From NCBI GenBank assembly GCA_013202745.1, contig JABMRJ010000007.1, positions 1 through 32,569 of the forward strand: DNA of 32,569 nucleotides, in the 5' to 3' direction. This DNA is from Candidatus Omnitrophota bacterium (GTDB taxonomy: Bacteria > Omnitrophota > Gorgyraeia > JABMRJ01). Below the pieces are notes generated by a model. That model was not told the DNA's origin and ran no database searches. It saw only the letters and a program-made list of their open reading frames with translations. The position numbers were made by a program, and so were the translations under genes. Positions 12,001 through 24,000 of the stretch are shown here, in pieces (position 1 is the stretch's first letter; each line of letters opens with the position of its first letter).

Positions 12001-15000
12001 CCTCTGTTATAAATGCCCTTACTCAGTCTATACCTGATCCATCACTTCGAAGGTTAGCCCAACAGATTCTGGAGAAAAGAAGAGATAAATTGATGTCACT
12101 TACTACACTTTGGCCAGGTGATCCCAAGATAATCCGTTCGGTATTAGATAGTCAGCTTATTGCCATATTAGAGAAGGTAGCCGGAATAGAAATCGGCCAG
12201 ACAGAAGCTATCGCCTATCTTCGTTTAAGGGGATGTTTAAAAGAACATTTTAAAATGGAGAATGAACCGAGGGTTGATTATTCCAACCTTAGCGATACTC
12301 GTGACTTAAGTGATATAAGAAGGCTAATCGCCGGTATTAGTAAAGAATGTAATCTTGTTACTTCAACAAAGAATACCGCCAGGTTAAACAGGATATTTAA
12401 AAAATTCTCTGAATGGATTAAGGGCTATAGATCCGGTCACAGCTTTGCTGATAGATATAGCTTCTTGAACTTATATACTAAAGAGGAGAGGAAAGCGGTT
12501 GAGGCAGCCATTGTTAACTTTATTACAACCTATAGTAAGAATTGGAAGAGAATAAGAGGTGGAGCAGATAAAGCAGATGGTTCCTATACCCCAAATAAAG
12601 GAGGGCCTATGGAGATTAATAACGTCTTATTTGGTTATATCCCGCAGATGGCCATTGATATAAGATATAATCCCCAACTTTTAATAACCAGTTTAAATAC
12701 AGCAGCTGGGGTAACAGAATATGCCATCGATCCTCACAATATCGTTCAATACGCAGCACCCCTGGCTTATCGATTGGGTGGCAATCAAGATGAAAGAGTC
12801 CAAAATATGGCTGCCATCTGTGGTTATGCAGTAAAGATTGCCGAATTGAATGATGAAGTTTTTAAACGTGACTATGATTCCGTCAGTGAAATTTGCCTTG
12901 GCCATACAGACAGCTCAGCTCGGTTGATAAGCCTTATGAATCAACTGGAAACTGAACTCGAGCAGGGCATAACACCAGAAGAGATTCGGGAGGTTATGAA
13001 GAAAGGACTTGATTTGGTCTCAGCCGAGCGTCGGCAAGAGGAGGTTCAGCCAGAGGATAAATCCAGCGACTTAGTTCCATGCACAGAGGCAAGATTTGGC
13101 AGGCCCTTATACGGGAGCTGCTTCTATATTATAAATGGGGTTTTAAGAGAGCTGGCTAAGCTGCGCGGCCAGCCATATGATGAGAAAGTGGGTAGTTTTA
13201 GAGCACATTTAACTGCTATGAAGTATGGGACTATAAGCACACCTCGTGAGATTGGTTTGATGAGAATTGTACCCGATAATTTATTACAAGAAAAACTCGG
13301 ATTGTTACCAGACTATTTAAGGAGAGGTTTTACTTATGAAAGGATTTGTGAGAGTGCCGATAGACCTAATATACCATACGATAATCCGCCAGTGGCCCTT
13401 CTGGTTTTATTTGACCAAAAAGATGGCACCCGTATCCTGCGGCCAGAGATTCAATTAAAAGATGTCTCCGATTTGGTCTTATATAGGATGATCGAAGATG
13501 TCTGGGCATACTATAATCCTGATAAAGATCCACCTCGAGATCTGCCAGATAAGGCGCTCCATTCACCTGAGGTTTTAGAGTGGTATCAAAAGGTAATGGC
13601 AATGGGTCTTTTGGTCTATGCTGGTATGGTTATCTGGCATCTAATGCCCGGGGAGTATAAGAAGAGGTGGGCCGGTACTCCTACCTTATTTGGCCACAGG
13701 CTGGCCATATATTTAGATAAAGATGATAGGGCCTTTTATAAAACAATAGACGAAAAGCTAAGCCCTGAAGAAGAAAGCTTTTTTATAGATGTATTAGCAG
13801 ATTTTCAAAGAAGGGCTGCTGGAGGTGAAGATCTCTTTGTGATGAGGCCAGATATGGGTGTTACAAGCGCACAAAGATGGTTATACGAAAATAAATTTAT
13901 TGCACCTAAGGCAGTAGCTCCTATATATATTATTGGGCCTATTGATAGAGGTGAACGCAGATATAAATTCCCACACTTGATAGCCCATTTCTACAATAAA
14001 AGCGTAGATGAGTGGGGATTGGATATTAAGAAGATAGAGATGCCTTCTTATATAGGCAGGTTGGAGATGGCCTTTAATAGATATGTCCCTGAAGATACCA
14101 GGGAAGAATTTGGGAGGATGATTGCCGATAGAAGCACTGGGAGATACAGGTTTGCAGCAAAGCCCGATGTCGAGGAATTAAAAAGACAGATTTTAGAGTT
14201 GTGCCAACATATGTTTAATACCCTGCTTATAAACTTACATAGAGTGCCGGATGAAAATGAATCGGAGCAAGCTATTGCCGGCCTTCTGGGTACTGTGGCA
14301 AAAGAAGAATCTGCCGCAGGCAGAAAATGGGCAACAGATGGACTCCTTCGTTGTAAGACGCACAGGAATGCCAAGGTCCAAAGAATTTCCGGAATGGCTT
14401 TAGAAAAGGGTTTTGATAATAATGGAGGTTTAGATGCCGGCGCAGGGACGATCCCGGCCTTAAGCTGGGCGCTTACGAAGATGGACATTGATCTAAAATG
14501 GCAGGCAGGGATTGAGCAGGTTATATTCTGGGGGCTTAATATAGGGCTTATATTTGTACCGGGTTTAGGGAGTGTCTGGGCCAGCGTAATTACATGGGGC
14601 AGCTTTGCATTGCTGCATATATTCAAGATAAAAGGCATGCCGAACGCGCCGCCATTGACTGTAGCAACTATTACCTTAATGAATTACCTTACCTTCCTTG
14701 CACTGCCTTACATCGCAACACCTTTATTAAGAGCCCTGGCCGTAGTTACCGTATCGATAATACACGATATCTTGAATAGAAACAAGCTGACAGGGCGATA
14801 TCTGCCTCATCTTACGTTTCTACGTAATTTTATAAGAAACATCCAAAAAAGATTCTCTAATTATCCAATCGCAACAAAGATAAGCGTAGTCGGAACTGTT
14901 TTATCTGTAGTCTTATTCAATTATATCAGCACATTATTGCCTACAATCTTAATTGGTCTTTCCTTTGCATTAGGGGGGGTCTTTTTAACCAGCAGCGATT

Positions 15001-18000
15001 TGGGGCATACAGGCGGGGAGGGGGATTCATCTTCTCGAGGAGATAAAGACCAGCACTTTTGGTTAAAGGCCGATCCTGTAGAACTGAGAGAGACCGAGAT
15101 CTTTATTCCTTGTTGGACCAAAGAAGGTTTGGGCGATTTATCCTGTATAGTTAAGATGGTAGATGCATTAAATAAGCGCGGCATAATTCCCAACCTTATT
15201 TTAGAGATAGATTCCAGCGCTACCTTCAGAGAGAAATTTAAAGTAGTCACAGAACACTTCCCTGGTCTCCAATATAATGAACTTTTTACTGATGGCAAAA
15301 ATATATTTGCCTCAGATGAACAAGAGGGCCCTTATAAGACAGAGAGAACCCCTATAATATTGGAATTCTTAAATAGTATAGTTAACCCTCAAGCAGATTC
15401 CATGGTAAGGGAGCATATCAGCGTAGTTGAAGGAAGCAGTTCAAAGGCCCCTAAGATAATTGCCATGAGAGAATATAGCGATAAGTCAACGTTAAGCAGT
15501 CTTGCCGAGATTAAAGACAAATCGGATTTAGTTGAGATTTACGCGTTAAACCCCCTTAATAGCGGAATTAATCCGGATAGCATACACGCGGGTTATATGT
15601 ATGACAGTCAGCTCCAGGAAGTAGTGGAACAAACCGCTTTATTATCCGATTCAGAAAAAATAAAAGCAAGAGAAGAATTATTAAATTTGGTATGCGGGAA
15701 GGCTAAAAACACTGAGGCATCGTCTCTTTTAATAGAAAGCTCCAATGAGATAGCAGCATCTTTCTGGGTCGATCGCTATACAAGCATTCTCGGCAACAGC
15801 AGAGAATTGAGGGCATTCCTGCAGGCGGCTAAGAGGATCGTAGATATAGGAGGCAGGCAGGTCACCATTTTCACTTCCTATCGGAACGACTATCCGGGCC
15901 TGGACGAAGAGGGCATAAAGAGAAGTGACCTCTATCAGCAGAGAAAGAAGACATACGGTGAGCGCTACCAATCAGTCCCGATAGTATTAGATTGGTTACG
16001 CAGAAGCGATATTTGCAGGGGTATAGAATTTAGAGATTTAACAGGAGACTTTGAAGACATGCTATGTGAGAATCCCGCCGTTAGAATCATAAATATCCCT
16101 TATATCGGCAGAGATGCGCGACTACTTTTAGGGATTAGCGATTTTGGCATTGTCAGCGGAGCAAATACCTATATGGATGCCTTAGCCTTGTCTAGTCATA
16201 AAGCAGGGCCTCCCTTCGCAGTCTTTCCGGCGTTTGATAAGCAAGAGACAGAAATTATGGACTTTGTCAAAGAATATGATTCAGAAGAATTGCTTAAACG
16301 TTTTAAGGCATATTTTGATATTCAAAAAGGGCCTTCCGGAAAGAGTAGAGAGATGGAAGAGGAGAGCGTAGCAAACGCTACAGATGCTATTTTTGAACTA
16401 ATGTTTGATGAGAGGATACGCCAGGAGAACCGGGTAATCATGGGCGATTTCCCTTATTACAACATAAAGATGTTAGGGGTTAATACGCTGGTGAATAGCC
16501 TTAATGTATTGACCGACCAGATTGAATGGTTTGAATCTCATATAAGGGGCCCGCCGGCGTTAAATTGGCAAGGGGTTCCTGTCAGCCCTTCCGGTCAGAT
16601 ATTGACGAAGACGGAAATAGACGATGCCGTCTCTAGATTGGAGTCAGAACCGGATAAGGCCCTGTCATTATTAAAAGAGATAGATTCGATTGCCGGCCGG
16701 TTAGGTTACGAGAATCTGCCCTCTGCTGCAAGATACACCTATCAGTCCTTTATTTTGCTTTTAGGCAGAGAATGTCTGAATGAGTTACAGGCGCTTCCTC
16801 CCACAGCAAAAGAAGAACTTACCTCTGTATTATCAGAAAAAGGTGTTTCTTTTGCCGATAGCGCAGAGGCAATTGCATATGGTCTAATTTGCGATAGAGA
16901 AGAATTCAGGGATTTCAGAGATAGGCGGCCTATATTAGGCAGCCCTAAGATCCTATTTGTTACTCATGCTGGATTCGTTGAAGGCCCCCAGGATCCGGTC
17001 TTACGAAAACGCCGTCTTTATCCCCATGCATTTCGCCATCCTTCATATCTGAGGCAATTTGGATTCGATGTTACTATTTGCAATATCGGTTTAGAAAAGG
17101 TGCGAAGTGGTCGAAAAGACGATTTAGATGTGCTAATAGAATATCTAAAAGATAAGGAATTCGATATCGTCTGTTATACCACTCAAAATCCACCGAATCA
17201 AGAGGATGCCAGGTTGGTTGAATGGTTAGCAGAGAACTTACCCCCCGAGGTCTTGCTCGAGTTCGGTGGTGAGACAGCGATATTTGACCCGGAGAGGTTG
17301 TTAAATAACTTCTCATCAAAGAGGGGGGTAGCGGTATGCGATTTTGGTTGTAATACTTTACTGGATATGTGCCGGCTATGGCGTCCAGGCATAGTAAGTA
17401 GCGGTAATGAGTGGCTTAAGGGGGTGCGAGGGTTGGCATTCATAGAGAAAGAGAGGTTATATCAGACGGAGAGAAGAAGGGAGTATACCGAGAAAGATTT
17501 GAGGGTTGCCTCCCGACTTACCGATTTTACATTCATCCGTTATCCGCTCTACTGGGATAATAGCCCAGGAAGGAGCAAGACACGCATCCCTATTTTAATG
17601 ACTCATGAAGAGAAGCTGTTCTGCAGAGATACGATAAGAATGACTTCGCGCAGCCACTGTCCTTTAGGCTGCGCTTTTTGCGGTTTCACTAATATTATAA
17701 AGCAGATCACAGGAAGGCAACAAAGGCCCGTTGATTTACCAGCTGAGGATATAGTGATTATGATTAAGAAGGCCTTGGCCGCCCATCCAAGGATGCTCGA
17801 GGTAGGTGAGACCGGAGAGAAGGGATTGATATTCTTTAATGACGATGATTTCATAAGAGATAGAGCGGATTTTAGATGGATTATCCAAAGGCTGAAAGAG
17901 GAATTTGACAAAAAAGGTATAGGATTCTTTGTATATACCGGCTATGAGAGCTTAAACCGCGAGCTATTACGCCAGATGGCAGAGGCGGGTGTTAAGCGTA

Positions 18001-21000
18001 TACTTGTAGGCCAGGAGACATTTTCTAAGGAGTTGCTGGATAAGATGCAAAAGAGACAGGACCCAGAGACAGGTATTATAAGAATGGCTGAAGCGATTCA
18101 GGCAGGGATTATCCCTGTTTTTACATTGATGCTTTTTTATCCCGACGTTACCTTAGAGGATATAAGGCTTACTATTGAGAGATCGGTCGAAGCTATTGGG
18201 CTGGGGGCTGTACCCAATATCTACCCTTATTGTGAAGCCCGCTGGGGGGCGAGGATTACCGAAGAGTCCTCTGAAGATGCCTGGGATGAGATGGGGCGCT
18301 TCATAGTTAAAGATAACAGAGTAAGAGAGCTGGCAGAGGAGGCCTTAGAGAGAAAAGAGGCGTATGAAGATGAGTTTAGACGGAGATTTCAATGGCCCCG
18401 GGAGGAGGTCTTGCCGCCTCAATTAAAGGCCTTGGCTCTGTTTAAGGCAATTTGTGAAATTCAGGCGTGGGATAGATCGAGGATTGATGAGGTTGCGGAA
18501 AATTTTATAGATAATTACCGCGACGAATTAGTAGTCAGTCTCTTTGAGGGATTAAGCAATCCTCGATTAGCAAGAGAGTATTCAAGCATTGAGGATATGA
18601 CAAGGGTTGTCCATGAATTTATCCGGTTGATACCCGACGAGAAAGAGCGGAGAAAAAGGGTCAATAAATTTTTAAATAACGCACCTACAGAAAAGTTAGA
18701 ATTGTACCGCAAAATCGAAGAGAGACTGCGCACGCAGGAATTATATATAGGTGTTGAAGAAGAGATAGGCAGATTTTCACACGCGCTATCCTCTCTGTCT
18801 TCTCGGGGATATAGGGAGTGTGTATTGGTATATGACAATAGTGTTGATGGTGTAGCCTCCGCCGCTATTGTAGAGAGGGCGTTGGGCAGGATAGGCATTA
18901 AAGTAAAAAGTTATTATTTAGAGATGGCTTTAGATGGGGCCCTGGAAGCCGTATTTGATAAAGCCAAAGGCAGGCCCGTAATATTTGCTAATTTAAATAT
19001 CGTCCATACCCAAAGGATACCCGCGGATAACTCAGCGCCCGTCTTTATTATCAATCACCACGGTAATCTAAAGGGAGAAATTCCTAAAGACGTATATCTT
19101 TTAGACCTTTCTGATTTATTGAGCAGATCGGAAGGTATAAACAAAAAGGATGTTACTCAGAAGATATCTTCTTCTACCACTGCCTATTTGGCCGTTCGCA
19201 AATGGGTGGAAGGGGAATCGCCGGAGGATAGGAAGAGGGAGATATCTTTTATGGCCCCCTTAGCGGCTTTAGGTGCGGTAGGAGATAATCACGACCGGGC
19301 CAATGGCGGAGAATTGGCGGGATTTGATTGTATACCATTGGATGATTCAGTTTCTTTAGGTTCAGATAGCATAATCATTCAGTCCTGCACTGAAGGCAAA
19401 AGATACTTATTAAGGTTAAGCGGAGGCGAACTGACAGAAGCTCGGGAATTAATCGAGGAGAGACTCAATCCTATCTCTTTAGTTTTATATAATGACGAAG
19501 AGAAAGGGCCGGAAAAGGTCAAGGATTGGTTATTGGGCAGGATAGACAGTACACAGCTCGAGCCGCTTTTAGCAAGATCAACAGAATTACTTGAAGGCAT
19601 ATATAGAGACTTAAAGACGAGAAGAATGCATAATTTAGATGACATCCGATGGTTCTATGAACCAGATCTATTCGGGCCTTTATCGAGCAGGGCTGTAGGG
19701 CTGGTATTGGAAAGATTGATTTCGGAAGACCCTCAGCATATTGACGAAAATAGGTATTTTATAGCCGCTTCTAATATTGTACCTCATCCTTTATTAGGGG
19801 AGATAGTTGCTTATCCCGCGGTGAAGGTAAGCGTAAAATATTCTAATAGGGTTATGCAGAGAATCAGCAACAGGGAATTGCCATCTTCTAACGAGATTAC
19901 CGGGGGAGTGTTCTTAAAAAGAGCGAAGGAAATGGGCAGCCTGCATGATTTTAGGATGTCCACCGTTATTCCCGAAGGAGATTTACCGGTGGTAGTATCA
20001 AGCATACAGGAGTTTATAGATGAGAAGAAGAGGCCCGTCAAGACCGCCGCTTTACGTTCTCTAAGCAGGATGGGTGAATATATTCAGAGAGAATTATTTG
20101 ATTGCTGTCAGCACTATATAAAGGTTGAGTTGCCCGTAGCTCAACTAATGGGCTGGGTGGAAGAGATAGTAAACCGTTATGCCCGCGATAATGCAATAGA
20201 GGTTAAATTTGATTGGAAGGTATATCGGACCCTCAATTACACCTATTTTATCTTTAAGCTCTCCGGAAAAAGGGAAGAGGAATATATTTACCTTAAGTAC
20301 GACCATCGCGGGAATATTTTAAGCAGCTTAAGCGAAGAGGGATTAAGATTAGAGCTCAAAGGCGTTATAGAAGACATTCCTGGAGAGGACGAGGGCGGTT
20401 GGACCGATGATATGAAAGATGAGATTCGCGAAGTAGCGAGGCACTATCTTTTAGAATATCAGCAAGTACTGCCTTTACCCTTCATGGAAGATATAAAAGT
20501 TATTTTCAGATTCACGCCTGATAGAGATAAAGAGAGGGGAGAATCAGAAAGCCCCTACGATTTTGCCCAGCAATTTGGATTTGTTCAAGAGTTTGATAGG
20601 GAGGGGGTCAAGCCTTATCTGTTTATTAATACCGCCCGTTGGTCTTACGAAGGGTTTTGTTCTATAGCCAGCAATGCCATACCATCCATGTTTGCCGAGC
20701 TTATGTTGACCCCTGATTTTTGTTTGCCGGATTCAAAGATTGATACGCCGGATATCCAGTTCAGCAGTCAACAGGCAAGGATAAGCCCGGAGAGAAGTTT
20801 TGAGTTAGGCGGTGTATTCGAAGAACAGGTAGTGAGATTTTCTGCAAAGAAGATTACTGCCGATGCAATCGCGGAAAATTTAGCAGCTTATTTTATAGAC
20901 CGCAGTCTGCATGGGGCAGCGGGATATATCATCGAGAAGACCAACCTGGCCCTAAAGGCATATGCTGATAGGGATAGATTTGAGACCTATCTGGAAAATT

Positions 21001-24000
21001 GGAAGGTGATCATTCAGGGCGAAGAGCAGCCCATGCCGCCAGCGAGCAGGATTCTGCCTGCCTTGGCCCGATACGAAGCATTCTTTGCGGAACAGGTGCG
21101 TCTTATGACTTATGAAAGAGAAAGACGCCTTGCCCAGCATTATCGCGATGAATTTCATAATTTAGCCCGCCAGGCCATTTTTAAGGATATCTCTATTTCT
21201 TCAGGAAGGATAGGCGATAGCATGCGTGCCTATTCCCAGCTTGTCTTGACCTACAGATACTTATTTATCTCTACTCAGATTAAATTTGCCCAAAAGCCAA
21301 ACCTGAAAATTCCTGTTCAAATATACGGTAATCCACATGAAGCGGCCGTGAGAGGGGCGCGCACAGCTACAGCGTTATTAATAAGAAAACCCGATGCTAA
21401 TATCGGCCTAGCCACGGGCAGCACCATGCTTTCTCTATATAAGGTTTGGTTAAGATATATAGCAGATTTTCAATTGGATATGCGTAAGCCCTGCTTCTTT
21501 AATTTGGATGAATATTATCCTGCGCCGGAAATGGGGTTCAAGAGGGGTTATCGTTGGTACATGTGGGAAAACTTCTTCAGCAAGATATCTCCCGAGTATA
21601 ACCGTCCCAGAATCGCCCTTACGGATGTAAGAGTTGTGGATGGCAAAAGAGAGGTAGTTATTATTAACGAAGGAGAAAATCCCAACGCCTTTATACCTGC
21701 AGCGCCTCAGAATGAGGAAGACCTGCGGCTATTTATGGAATGGTACGAAGGGCTGATCAGGCTCCGTACTAATGGTGAAGGGCTGGACCTTCAGTTTTTA
21801 GGGGTGGGCAAAGGAAATTATGGGAAGGGTGTTCATGCCACAATAGGGGGTAGGAGATATACCAAAAGGGTATTTTCTGGAACAGGCGGACATATCGGTT
21901 TTAATGAGGCCTTAGAAGGACCAACCTATGAATTAATAAGAGATTTTGTTGTAAGAATACTGAAGAAAGATTTTACCTCGCCGGATTTGCCGGAAGCAGT
22001 GGATGAATTCTGTCAGAGGAATCCTGAGTTTGTAGAGAAACTGGTGCGCGAACATAATCTGAGATTGATGAGAGAATTTGGAGATAGTCAATCTATGCCC
22101 ACAGAGTTTCCGCTTACTGTAGAAGAGTTTAAGAAATTGGCCTGTTTCTTTTTTACCCCTGTATATAAGGTGAGACTTTCTGATGAGACAAAGAGCGCCA
22201 ATGCTAATGATTTTGGAGGCAAGTCTTATATGCCTGATTTTGCTGTAACAGCCGGCATAGCTACTATAATGGGTGCGCAGAGAATAGTGTTGATAGCCTA
22301 CGGGACCGATAAGACAGATGTGGTAGGATACTCAGTTTCGAGTGATTTAAAGAAGGATGTTACCCCTGAACTGCCCGCCTCTATTTTGAGATTACATCAA
22401 GATGCGGTTATGCTTCTTGACCCAGAGGCAGCTAAATTGGTTGAGCCTAATCCTTTTAAGTTCGGCATAGAAGAGGAGATCAATGACGCCTTGTTTAAAC
22501 TCTCTCTAGAGAAAAGGGTCCCTCTGTTAGAGTTAGACGCTGCTTTAATATCGGAAGACGAGCGCCTAAAGGGCCTTTTGGAGATGCATTTAGGAGGCCC
22601 TCTAACCCGACCTGATATAGCTGAAAGATTAGAGAGATGGTTACAAGATTTTGCATCTGATTTGAGAAAAAAGAGCATAAGGGATGATTACCTCCTCCGC
22701 AATACAGACATAAGCGCTACTCAACCCCATAGCGACGATGTAGCAATATGCATAAGCGGCTTATTGTTTAAGCTAACCGAACTTGGTGCTGATGATCCTT
22801 CGAGAGGCAATCGCACCACCATCCTTACCGCCACAAACGGTTATACCGCTGTCTGGTTGGAAGATTGTTTAGTCGTTGCCAGGGGGCATTTAATTAGGGG
22901 GGATGTAATAAAATTAATCTATGAGGGAGAGAATATATCGTCAGACAAATTTAAACCAGCGGAGCGATTAAAGGGCAAACCCTTAAATGATACCTCAAGG
23001 ATTCAGAGGATATATGAAGGATACGGTGCTTATGAAGCTTTATTTGGCGAGGGCTGGCTTAGCGGACTTGATTTGGAAGGAGAATTGGAGGCCTTCCGAG
23101 AAGATATAAGAAGAGAACCTTTGACAGAGAAAGAAAAGGCCCTTTTATGGGATCGCCTCTGGGATCAAAAGAAAGAAATTCGGCGGAGGGAAGATATCAG
23201 GGCCGCTGAGTCCTTGGGAATAGACCCGAATCAAAGTTATCTTTTGGATCTGCCATTCTATCTTACTCAAGGCGTGCGCAAACTTGACCCAACCCACAGA
23301 GATTTTTCTATAACAAGGACGGCATTAACCTGGATATTTAGAGATTGGTTGGTCAAGAGGCAATCTCAACCAGAAGTTGATCCGCAACGGATAAGTCCTA
23401 GACATGAAAAGATGATAGAGGTTTTAGAAAAAGTGGAAAGCCCTATAACTCAGATGAAAGATCTACTAAAGACCGGCTGTAAGATTATAGATATGGTCTA
23501 TGAAGGATTTAGCTACAAAGAGATATGGGGTCAGTCAAAGCTAAAGGCTCAGCTAAACGGTATTACAGAAGACGCATTTAATGCTATTACCGAAGTCATC
23601 GATAAGTCTGACATTCTGGAACCTTTGGTTTTATTTATCTCTGACGATATTGACCCTCGAGGCACACATGGAACTGTTCAAGATGTAGTTCGTGAATCGC
23701 TGGTTCAATTATTGGAAGAATACGATATAGTAAAACCGATATTGAGGATTTGCTATCACGGGGCATGGGGAGAATATCCTCTGGCATATAGGATTGCCTA
23801 TATCTTTGAGTTTCCCGAAAATGTTATGAGAAAAAAGAAAGAGAGCATATGTATCTATCTTTCACAGAAACCCCCTCCAGTTCCCGGGGACGATGAAAGG
23901 GATTTTGATGACAGGGCCGAACAAAGAAACAGAGACGCCTTTATAGAATATCATATGGTTTTAGGCGATCTAGAAGATGAGACGGGCTTCGCCGAGGTCT

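Larger units (their letters stand above)
14436..14990 (+). other. CPBP/Rce1-like multi-pass membrane module, copy 2, with extra helices
   Basis: Motifs as in copy 1: EQVIFWG at 14514-14534, FALLH at 14604-14618, HDILN at 14763-14777. FALLH and HDILN fit the FxxxH and HxxxN motifs of the CPBP family well, while EExxFRG is altered to EQxxFWG. Two further hydrophobic helices (about 14875-14985) follow before a Gly/Ser/Asp-rich linker. The DNA shares a 102-base stretch at about 97 percent with copy 1, and about 89 percent over 215 bases with the copy at 24117, so the modules are recent paralogues. Confidence 0.55.

Noticed and set aside
14048-14638. A 196-residue minus-strand ORF
   Set aside because: It lies wholly antisense to the main frame, and its similarity to the antisense ORF at 24026-24316 simply mirrors the duplicated membrane module on the plus strand.
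11731-14733. Insertion sequence or transposon explaining the direct repeats
   Set aside because: The repeats are in-frame protein modules, with no transposase, inverted ends or target-site duplications visible.
14594-14779. Short plus-strand ORF in another frame (also 25801-25986 and 26552-26740)
   Set aside because: Short, lacks recognisable motifs, and overlaps the conserved main frame completely.
16944-17440. Functional cobalamin-binding domain
   Set aside because: The DxHxxG motif is missing, so only a B12-binding-like fold is claimed.
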